A stretch of DNA of 16,528 nucleotides from an uncultured Clostridia bacterium (GTDB lineage: Bacteria > Bacillota > Clostridia > UMGS1810): assembly GCA_905210855.1 (NCBI GenBank), contig CAJLYL010000028.1:1-16528 (forward strand). The letters run 5' to 3'. The translations under genes and the position numbers were made by a program. Below the pieces are notes generated by a model. The model made no database searches and had not been told where the DNA came from. It worked only from the letters and a program-made list of their open reading frames with translations. Shown here piece after piece: positions 1 to 5,595 of this stretch (the stretch's first letter is position 1; every line of letters begins with the position of its first letter).

Positions 1-127
1 ATTGAAAAACATTGTCAAGATGTAAAATGTGGATGAAAATGCTATGAGTGGTTAAATTCCGACGTCGTCTAATTTAATAGAATACTTTTATAAAATGTTA
101 TTGAATCAGGGGAAGACTTAATTTAAC

Positions 128-156
128 GCAGCGGGAGGACATTATCCTCCCGCTGC
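128..156 (-). terminator. strong hairpin after the YdcZ-type gene, probable terminator
   Basis: A perfect 12-bp stem (128-139 with 145-156, core GCGGGAGGA/TCCTCCCGC) with a 5-nt loop sits just past the stop codon of the DMT permease gene. On the minus strand it is followed only by GTTAAATT, so the U-tract is weak. It could act in either direction. Bases 1-127 are AT-rich and I see no gene, RNA or clear promoter in them. Confidence 0.6.
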
Positions 157-164
157 CGGTTGTT

Positions 165-590
165 TCATTTTAACTTAAACAACACCACTCCGCCTATCAT
201 AAGCGCCGTACCGACAAGCTTATTCCACCCGAAAGCGACCTTCTCGGTGTCCATTATGCCGAAGGCATCTATAAGCGCCGCGACGGTCAGCTGCGAAATG
301 AGTATAACCGATATGGCGAGCGTGGGGCTCAGCGCCTTTACGCCGAGCATAACGGTAACGGTAATCACAATGCCGAGGACGCCGCCGAGCAGATACAGCT
401 TATTTACGCTCCTGATGCCGCCCCAATCGCCGCTGCCCATGAAATACATGACAGCGGCGGAGAGCAGAAACGCGGTGCCTTGCACAAAGGTATTCGATTC
501 GTAAAGACCGATTTTCTCACTGAGGCGCGTGTTCATCACGCCCTGAATGCTCATTGCCGCTCCGGCAATGACGCTGAATACATAACACAT
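165..590 (-). CDS. YdcZ/DUF606-type small DMT-superfamily permease
   Basis: This is a 141-residue, very hydrophobic protein with about four to five membrane segments, beginning with a helix over residues 1-20. Its length and the early motif AAMSIQGVMNTRLSEKIG, with a Gln-Gly-x-x-Asn core, fit the DUF606/YdcZ branch of the drug/metabolite transporter superfamily. The family sits in the inner membrane; substrates are generally unknown, so I give none. The ATG is preceded by GGGGTGA at a 6-nt spacing. It lies 31 nt after the stop of the P-loop ATPase gene on the same strand, so the two probably share a transcript that ends at the hairpin at 128-156. Family call is fairly sure; function is open. 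Confidence 0.75.
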   Translation of the reverse strand: MCYVFSVIAGAAMSIQGVMNTRLSEKIGLYESNTFVQGTAFLLSAAVMYFMGSGDWGGIRSVNKLYLLGGVLGIVITVTVMLGVKALSPTLAISVILISQLTVAALIDAFGIMDTEKVAFGWNKLVGTALMIGGVVLFKLK

Positions 591-621
591 GGATAATCAC
601 CCCGGGTTATTGTGCCCCGAT

Positions 622-1668
622 TCAGTAGAGTTCATGCAAGGTGTCGTACACAAGGTTGTTGAGCGCGGTGTAATCTATGTGGGCGGAGCATTTTTCGTCC
701 GCCGCGGCAATGATTCTGTCAGCCTCCGCCATGTAGTGCGCCGCTTCGGAGACGAGCCGTTTGTACCTCGCGGTGATGTCGGCAAGGCGGTCGGAGAATT
801 CCTCGTCTATGTCGCCGAGCCCTGCGTGAATGTAAAAATCGAGAATCTCGTCATCGTCTCTTTCCGGGAAACGCTCATGCGGCGCGGTGGAATCGAACAC
901 GCAAACGGACAAATCGCGAATCACCACCATGTCCGCGCTGAACACATCGAATCCGCAGCAATACAGCTCCGCGTCATAGCCGAGCTCGAGCGCACGGTGC
1001 GAGAGACGCTTCATAAAGGTTGATTTGCCCGTACCGGGTCTGCCCTTTATAAAATATCTCTTCAGCCCCTCGGTCAGGCTGTCTATGTGCTCCACATAGC
1101 CGTCCGCCGTCGCCGCGCCGAAAAATCCCTCGCGGCAGACGGCGTCTCTGTCCCTGAAAACCGCTTCCGCAAGAATTTTGTCCGCCGTGCAGTCACAGAA
1201 ATTGTTCAGGCGGTTTATGTTCATATTTGACACATATATGTTCTCCCACTCGTCATGGACACTCTTTGCGTTGTCATAGAGCGCATAAACGCAAGAATAC
1301 TGCTGCGCAACGTTTTTCTTTGCCTCGGCGCAGATTTCGGCAATGCCGTCGCATATCTCGCAGCTGTCGGGGCTGATGCGCTTGCAAACATATTTGTCCG
1401 CGTCGTCTATGCAATCGCCGTTTACAACCGCAATGCCGCGCGAGCGCAGAATCACCGCGTCATATTTTTTTGTATCGAACGGCGAAAAAACATACTCGCA
1501 ATCCTCGCCGTGCTCGCGGAAATATCCGCACAGCCTGCCGATAAACACGGATTTGATGTAATCGTTGTCGCCGCCGAGCAGCCACAGCTTATCTATCCCC
1601 CTGAGAGCGGAATCAAATTTGTTCACCAAACCGCTGCATGAATTTGCGCGATAAAAACAACTTGTCAT
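622..1668 (-). CDS. PRK06851-like duplicated P-loop ATPase
   Basis: The protein has 348 residues from the ATG at 1668, which has GGAGGG 7 nt upstream; an in-frame ATG at 1758 lacks such a site. Two halves align without gaps. The C-half has an intact Walker A (GRPGTGKST, 209-217) followed by a strand ending FDSTAPHE (259-266). The N-half has the same layout but its P-loop reads GDNDYIKS (33-40), keeping Lys-Ser but losing the Gly before Lys. The linker HDEWENIY (138-145) resembles the PRK06851 family of uncharacterised Bacillota proteins as I remember it. No biochemical role is established for that family to my knowledge. The gene precedes the YdcZ-type permease by 31 nt. ATP binding by the C-half is well supported; function is unknown. 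Confidence 0.75.
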   Translation of the reverse strand: MTSCFYRANSCSGLVNKFDSALRGIDKLWLLGGDNDYIKSVFIGRLCGYFREHGEDCEYVFSPFDTKKYDAVILRSRGIAVVNGDCIDDADKYVCKRISPDSCEICDGIAEICAEAKKNVAQQYSCVYALYDNAKSVHDEWENIYVSNMNINRLNNFCDCTADKILAEAVFRDRDAVCREGFFGAATADGYVEHIDSLTEGLKRYFIKGRPGTGKSTFMKRLSHRALELGYDAELYCCGFDVFSADMVVIRDLSVCVFDSTAPHERFPERDDDEILDFYIHAGLGDIDEEFSDRLADITARYKRLVSEAAHYMAEADRIIAAADEKCSAHIDYTALNNLVYDTLHELY

Positions 1669-1739
1669 ATATATCCCTCCAAACATTGTATACGGAAAAG
1701 CCGCACTATCAGTATATGCGCACAAAGGGAATTTTAGAC

Positions 1740-1776
1740 ACAAAGAATCCGCATTCAATAAAAAATGCGGATTCTT
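1740..1776 (-). terminator. intrinsic terminator of rhaA
   Basis: A perfect 13-bp stem (1743-1755 AAGAATCCGCATT with 1764-1776) and an 8-nt loop lie 15 nt past the rhaA stop codon. On the minus strand the stem runs into TTTGTGTC, a short U-rich stretch. It separates rhaA from the ATPase gene, which must have its own promoter in 1680-1740. A weak -10 match (TATACT, 1711-1716, minus strand) is the best candidate there, without a good -35. Confidence 0.7.
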
Positions 1777-1790
1777 GAAAAAAGGAATAT

Positions 1791-3047
1791 TTATCTTTTT
1801 GAGAGAACCTCGTCCTCATATTTTTTAACCGGCGCAAAGAGGTCTGCATCGGCAGGAACGCCGCACTCCTCGCAATACATTGCCCACACATCGCCGAGAG
1901 GAAGCATCTTGCACTGTTCGGTAGCAATCATAAGCTCGGTCATTCTGCCCTCATTCTGAAGAGCCCTGAGCTGAGCATTGGGTGTACACATTGCGGACAA
2001 AAGCGCCTTTTGCCAGCTGCGGAAGCCGACTGCCCATGCGGCAATGCGGTTGATGCTTGCGTCAAAATAGTCAAGCGCCATGTACACGCGGTCGAGAGCG
2101 TCGTTTCTAACAATCTCCTTTGCCATCTCCTTGGTTTCGTCGTCAAAGAGCACAACATGGTCGCTGTCCCAGCGAACAGGTCTTGTGATGTGCAGCGCAA
2201 ACTCGGGATAGAAGCAGAGCAACGCAGGAATCTTGTCGGACACAACCTCTGTGGGGTGATAGTGACCGTTGTCCATGAGCGGCATACAGCCGTCATGAGT
2301 TGCGGCAAAGCTGAGCGAGAACTCGGCAGAGCCGACTGTGTATGACTCAACGCCTATGCCGAACACCTTTGACTCAACGCAGGGCTTAACCAGTTTTTTG
2401 TCATAGGGCTCGGAGAGGATTTCCTCGATTGACAGCTTATATCTCATTCTGGGGCCAACTCTGTCTGCCGGAATGTCCTTAAAGCCGTCGCCCGTCCAGA
2501 TGTTCATTACGCAGGGGATTCCCGTCTCCTTTGCAAAGTACTCCGAAATTCTTATGCAAGCCTTGCCGTGGTTAACCCAGAATTTGCGGATTTTTTCATC
2601 GGGGCTCGAGAGCGTGAGGCCTGTGTCTGCCATCTCGTGAGAGAAGAATGTGGGGTTAAAGTCAATGCCCATGCCTCTCTCCTTGGCATACTCCACCCAT
2701 TTTGCAAAGTGCTTGGGTTCAAGCTTATCGCGGTCTGCAAACTCGCCGTCCTCAAAGATGGCGTAGCTTGCGTGGAGATTGAGCTTCTTTTTGCCGGGCA
2801 TAAGTCTCATTGCCTCGTCCATGTCTGCCATGAGCTGAGCAGGGGTCTTAGCCTTGCCTATGTAGTTACCCGTGGTCTGGATGCCTCCTGTGAGCGGACC
2901 GTCGTGGTCAAAGCCGGTTACGTCATCGCCCTGCCAGCAGTGAAGCGACACGGGGATTTCCTTAAGCTTTGCAATTACAGCGTCGGTGTCTATGCCGAGA
3001 GCGGCATACGCTTCCTTTGCTGCGGCATATCTTTCTTTAATGTTCAT
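1791..3047 (-). CDS. rhaA: L-rhamnose isomerase
   Basis: RhaA interconverts L-rhamnose and L-rhamnulose (EC 5.3.1.14), the first step of rhamnose catabolism, in the cytoplasm. The 418 residues match the usual ~419 of the family, and the C-half is very close to E. coli RhaA as I remember it. Landmarks are GHYHPTEVVSDKI (261-273), the metal-binding segment RPVRWDSDHVVL (289-300) with its Asp-Ser-Asp, and LDYFDASINRIAAW (325-338). The ATG has AGGA 7 nt upstream. The gene ends in its own terminator and no rhaB, rhaD or rhamnose transporter is visible on either side, so it is an isolated catabolic gene here. Its leader contains two inverted repeats, and an IS110 remnant lies about 300 bp upstream. 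Confidence 0.95.
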   Translation of the reverse strand: MNIKERYAAAKEAYAALGIDTDAVIAKLKEIPVSLHCWQGDDVTGFDHDGPLTGGIQTTGNYIGKAKTPAQLMADMDEAMRLMPGKKKLNLHASYAIFEDGEFADRDKLEPKHFAKWVEYAKERGMGIDFNPTFFSHEMADTGLTLSSPDEKIRKFWVNHGKACIRISEYFAKETGIPCVMNIWTGDGFKDIPADRVGPRMRYKLSIEEILSEPYDKKLVKPCVESKVFGIGVESYTVGSAEFSLSFAATHDGCMPLMDNGHYHPTEVVSDKIPALLCFYPEFALHITRPVRWDSDHVVLFDDETKEMAKEIVRNDALDRVYMALDYFDASINRIAAWAVGFRSWQKALLSAMCTPNAQLRALQNEGRMTELMIATEQCKMLPLGDVWAMYCEECGVPADADLFAPVKKYEDEVLSKR

Positions 3048-3058
3048 GTGCTTATCCT

Positions 3059-3101
3059 GGTATAATGTAATTGACTCATCTAACGGTCGTTACATTATAC
3101 C
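3059..3101 (-). promoter_or_regulatory. 12-bp perfect inverted repeat in the rhaA leader
   Basis: Arms GGTATAATGTAA (3059-3070) and TTACATTATACC (3090-3101) flank a 19-nt spacer. The lower arm directly abuts the rhaA ribosome binding site. Each arm carries TATAAT in its own orientation. This could be an operator dyad, an RNA hairpin next to the start site, or a small repeat insertion. For rhaA the TATAAT at 3094-3099 has only TTGATA at a 13-nt spacing as -35, so a plain promoter is not convincing. Confidence 0.6.
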
Positions 3102-3113
3102 TTTCTCCTTTCT

Positions 3114-3138
3114 ATCAACCTTTTATTCCGCGGTTGAT
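3114..3138. promoter_or_regulatory. 7-bp dyad upstream of rhaA, possible operator
   Basis: ATCAACC (3114-3120) and GGTTGAT (3132-3138) form a perfect dyad with an 11-nt spacer, just upstream of the longer inverted repeat. Size and layout fit a dimeric regulator site, but no regulator is identified. Further upstream a TATAAT on the minus strand (3158-3163) could be a -10 for rhaA; its -35 region (ATCAAA) is poor. Confidence 0.35.
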
Positions 3139-3163
3139 TGCGGCTTGGTTTATTGGTATTATA

Positions 3164-3352
3164 TAAATAAGTAATGTGGATTTGATATATTTGTCCTGTG
3201 GCTTTGACTACTTTTAGGAGGTTCTCACCACACCTTGTTTCTCAGTAATGATTAGTTAGATGAGTCTTTGAATTCGTATCTCGTACCAGGTTTTACGGAG
3301 CAAGTGTTGTGGATAACACATTACAACTTTTTTATGAAAGGAATGCATTACC
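3164..3352 (+). other. probable left-end non-coding region of the IS110 element
   Basis: About 190 bp lie between the rhaA leader and the transposase start, with no supported gene. In IS110-group elements this left end encodes the bridge RNA that guides recombination. Two small hairpins are visible: CTCGTA/TACGGAG with a bulge (3280-3300) and GTGTT/AACAC (3304-3319). The transposase ATG has AAAGGA 10 nt upstream. I could not define the exact element end, and I did not recognise a full bridge-RNA fold. Confidence 0.35.
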
Positions 3353-3802
3353 ATGATTTTAGTCGGTATCGACATCGGTAAAAACAAACACACTTTTTCC
3401 ATTATTGACAAAGAAACCGGTGAAATAATCTTAAACCCGTCTGTTTTTGTTAACAATCAGACAGTATTTCTGTATCTCATCAAAAAATTAAGCAACTATG
3501 CCGAGTCGGAACTTCTTATCGGAACGGAAGACACCGGGCATTACCATTATGAATCCAGTCAGTTTATGGCACAGCATACAGCTATTACAAAGAAAGGCTC
3601 ACAATATTTGTGAAAAACTCTGTATCAGATTATTTTGCCTGTAATCAACAATAACGAGGTTTTCCATACTTATTACAACAAAAAGTTAGCTGAGGGTAAA
3701 GGTCACAGATGTGCTCAAGGGCACTGTATTAGAAAACCGCCGGGAGTTATCTATCACCTTTTAACCACAGGACAGCAATTCAGCCCCGAACTTTTGGTGT
3801 AA
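3353..3802 (+). pseudogene. IS110-family transposase remnant, internally deleted
   Basis: The first ~73 codons encode the N-terminal RuvC-like DEDD domain of an IS110 transposase: MILVGIDIGKNKHTFSII with the first Asp, and a later GTEDTGHYHYES segment. The reading frame then passes straight into the C-terminal Transposase_20 part (ITKKGSQYL, TLYQIILPVI, VIYHLLTTGQQF), ending at a TAA at 3800-3802. Roughly 200 or more residues between these parts are missing compared with the usual 330-400 aa. A TGA at 3611-3613 replaces an expected Arg codon (LRKTLYQ), so even the fused frame is broken. The element cannot move by itself. It is on the strand opposite to rhaA and lies between rhaA and the decayed araC-type gene. 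Confidence 0.85.
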
Positions 3803-3996
3803 GCAAGACTTAAATTATCTTTGAAAAATCGCCTTTCTTTGAAGGCTTGTTTGCCATGCCGCAAAATCCACAATTATTTATTTTTAAATGTTCATGCTAA
3901 ACTATATTTATTTTTCAAAAACTACTTGACTTTTATATAGTCAGCTCCTAAAGCTTATTTATAAATATGTTTAGTTTGTATTTCTAACACATACAC

Positions 3997-4025
3997 ATTA
4001 TACAATGTATTTTTTGAAAATGCAA
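3997..4025 (-). promoter_or_regulatory. orphan near-consensus sigma-A promoter
   Basis: On the minus strand TTGCAT (4020-4025) and TATAAT (3997-4002) are separated by exactly 17 nt. Transcription would run toward the IS110 right end and, beyond it, rhaA. No gene start follows within the next few hundred bases, so the promoter has lost its gene or drives only antisense RNA across the transposase remnant. It may once have served rhaA or a gene lost next to it. Confidence 0.6.
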
Positions 4026-4138
4026 TAGAATTTTTGAAAAAAATAGTCACATTCGCAAAAAAATCAACATATTCAAAAGGGAAACAACATGGTTTCCGCT
4101 GCTGCCGCCAATCGAATTTATTTCGCAATAAAAAGTGA

Positions 4139-4210
4139 TTAGTGCGCAGTCTTATCGTCACAGCAGCGCCTGACGCCTATTTCAATCATGTTTTGAGATT
4201 TACAGTTCAC
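4139..4210 (-). CDS. 23-aa ORF with a strong ribosome binding site, possible gene remnant
   Basis: A GTG start (4208-4210) has GAGGTGA exactly 7 nt upstream, far better than chance ORFs show. The ORF encodes 23 residues starting VNCKSQNMIEIGV and stops at TAA (4139-4141). It diverges from the AraC-type remnant, the usual place for the first gene controlled by such a regulator. The likeliest reading is the 5' stub of a deleted target gene. I do not recognise the peptide, and translation is unproven. Confidence 0.3.
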   Translation of the reverse strand: MNCKSQNMIEIGVRRCCDDKTAH

Positions 4211-4246
4211 TAAAATATCACCTCACGTGTTTTTTATTGCATTTCA

Positions 4247-4287
4247 GCATGAATCTGCGCATTAATGAATTGCAGTTTCGCATAAAT
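4247..4287 (+). promoter_or_regulatory. three GCATnAAT direct repeats upstream of the araC-type remnant
   Basis: GCATGAAT (4247-4254), GCATTAAT (4259-4266) and GCATAAAT (4280-4287) are in the same orientation, 12 and 21 bp apart start to start, close to one and two helical turns. AraC-family proteins typically bind direct repeats about 21 bp apart. The repeats sit in the divergent spacer, where such an operator is expected. TTGCAG-17 nt-TTATTT overlapping them is a weak plus-strand promoter candidate. Confidence 0.35.
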
Positions 4288-4369
4288 TTATGTTATTTTC
4301 GTATGTTTTTAATTATTTGATGCTTGAAATCGCAGTTATTTCATGGCACAATCGTATCGGGTGATAAAA

Positions 4370-4903
4370 ATGGACGATATTTATATAACAACAGGCGAAT
4401 ATGAGGAAACGCGCGCGGACAAACACGACATCAGCCTTGTGTACAATTCCGATGCCGTACATTTCATGGTCGGCGGCAAGGGATATTTTAACGGCAAAAG
4501 TCTCGGCGCCGGCGAAGGGTTTATATGCGTGAAAGACGAATTTTGCTCATACCGCCCCGACAGAGACGACCCGTGTAAATACGTGTGGTTTCGCATAGAG
4601 GGGTCGGACGCAAAAAAAGTTTATATCCGACTTTGCCGAGAGCGGCTACATCTTTAAGTATGAGTCGTGCGACAATTTTGTGCCGATGTGCGCCGCGCCT
4701 GCGAGCTGCTCGGCTCGGGCAAATTCACCGTCGGCGAAACAGCGGCGTCCGTAGGATATGACGACCCTCTGCAATTTTCAAAAATGTTTAAAAAACACAT
4801 CGGCGTGTCGCCCAATGACTGCAAGGTTCAAAACTCTATCTCGTCGTCATTCTCAGCCAAAAGCAAGGCACAGTCGAATGAATCCGACATATTATCAAGC
4901 TGA
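4370..4903 (+). pseudogene. AraC-family transcriptional regulator, frameshifted and internally deleted
   Basis: The N-terminal part is an AraC-type cupin sensor domain (MDDIYITTGEYEETRADKHD through YVWFRIEGSDAKK). The ATG at 4370 is preferred over 4343 because GGTGA precedes it by 5 nt. At the A7 run 4612-4618 one extra A shifts the frame; the next frame continues with family-like FISDFAESGYIFKYES. After about 4676 the sequence jumps to the second helix-turn-helix (FTVGETAASVGYDD, then LQFSKMFKKHIGVSP), now back in the first frame. The linker and first helix-turn-helix, roughly 100 residues, are missing. The last ~25 codons are the antisense of the MBL gene's 3' end, so the natural C-terminus is also lost. 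Normal length would be about 280 aa. It may once have regulated the rhamnose gene; that is inference. Confidence 0.8.
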
Positions 4904-5595
4904 GCGAGTTTATCGGACGGATAAACATGGGTTACGACGAAAACATCCGTATCTGTCCGCGGTATGATTTGTGCAAGCTTGTCTGCGCCGAAATGAGCGC
5001 ACTCGGTTACTATGACGTCAAAAAAGCCGTCAAACGCGATTTTCGGAAAATCGTCCGCTGCGAGGTCGTTTGGCAAATCACCGGTAAAGAGTATTCTTTT
5101 GCTGCCAACCTCAATGTAAAATCCGAATGAATTGAACCGCTCTTCCACATGGGCATTGCGCATGGGCACAAGGCGTATGTCACTGTCGTCATAGACAAAA
5201 TCATCGCTGTATGTTTTTAGGCGAATCCTCTCCGAGGGCTTGCTGCCCTCGGCGTCGAACAGAGCTTCAATTGCTCTCCTGCCCTTTTCCGACGGGAGAT
5301 ACACGTCAAAATCCGTTTCATTGAAAAACCACGAGCACAGGTTTATAAAATGCAATCCGCCGGCGATGTGGTCCATATGAAAATTGGTGTTGAAAAGCGC
5401 TTTGATTTTTGTAAGATCAAAACCTTTGCGCAGCAGAATGTCCGTGACCGGCGCACCTGCGTCAATCAGGTATGCACTGTCGCCGACTTCGAGAAGTACT
5501 GCCGTGCAATACCTTTCCTCACTCGATACCCCGTGGCTTGTGCCGAGGAAGGTTAATTTAATTTTCTTTTCGGGTTTGTATTTTTTCACTAACAT
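4828..5595 (-). CDS. MBL-fold metallohydrolase, RNase Z/Lactb-like fold, altered metal motif
   Basis: The protein has 255 residues with the metallo-beta-lactamase fold: LTFLGTSHG (14-22), LIDAGAP (43-49), NTNFHMDHIAGG (69-80), H149, FTGDL (170-174), H201 and VTHVYPSD (221-228). The usual HxHxDH motif reads N71-F-H-M-D-H, so the first metal-ligand His is Asn; the other expected ligands are present. No signal peptide is visible, so it should be cytoplasmic. Its ATG overlaps the last 7 bases of sbcC (ATGTTAG), which suggests translational coupling; GGGAG lies 12 nt upstream. The 3' end overlaps the araC-type remnant on the other strand. Substrate unknown; a phosphodiesterase or nuclease activity is possible from the fold only. 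Confidence 0.75.
   Translation of the reverse strand: MLVKKYKPEKKIKLTFLGTSHGVSSEERYCTAVLLEVGDSAYLIDAGAPVTDILLRKGFDLTKIKALFNTNFHMDHIAGGLHFINLCSWFFNETDFDVYLPSEKGRRAIEALFDAEGSKPSERIRLKTYSDDFVYDDSDIRLVPMRNAHVEERFNSFGFYIEVGSKRILFTGDLPNDLAADDFPKIAFDGFFDVIVTECAHFGADKLAQIIPRTDTDVFVVTHVYPSDKLAQLDNMSDSFDCALLLAENDDEIEF

Larger units (their letters stand above)
3803..4342. other. AT-rich gene-poor spacer: IS110 right end and former regulatory region
   Basis: This 540-bp stretch has no convincing full-length gene. The first ~150 bp are probably the IS110 right end; a small dyad TGACT/AGTCA (3927-3931, 3939-3943) lies there. The rest holds a near-consensus minus-strand promoter, a 23-codon minus-strand ORF with a good ribosome binding site, and three GCATnAAT repeats before the AraC-type remnant. 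All three are listed separately. The stretch is clearly more AT-rich than the flanking genes. Confidence 0.6.

Noticed and set aside
3213..3952. TTTAGGAG (3213-3220) and its inverted copy CTCCTAAA (3945-3952) flanking the transposase remnant as terminal inverted repeats
   Set aside because: Eight bases containing a ribosome-binding-like AGGAG can recur by chance, and IS110 elements usually lack terminal inverted repeats, so I did not use them as element ends.
3955..4161. 68-codon minus-strand open frame in the AT-rich spacer
   Set aside because: No ribosome binding site precedes it, its composition is AT-driven, and the orphan promoter's -10 and -35 lie inside it.
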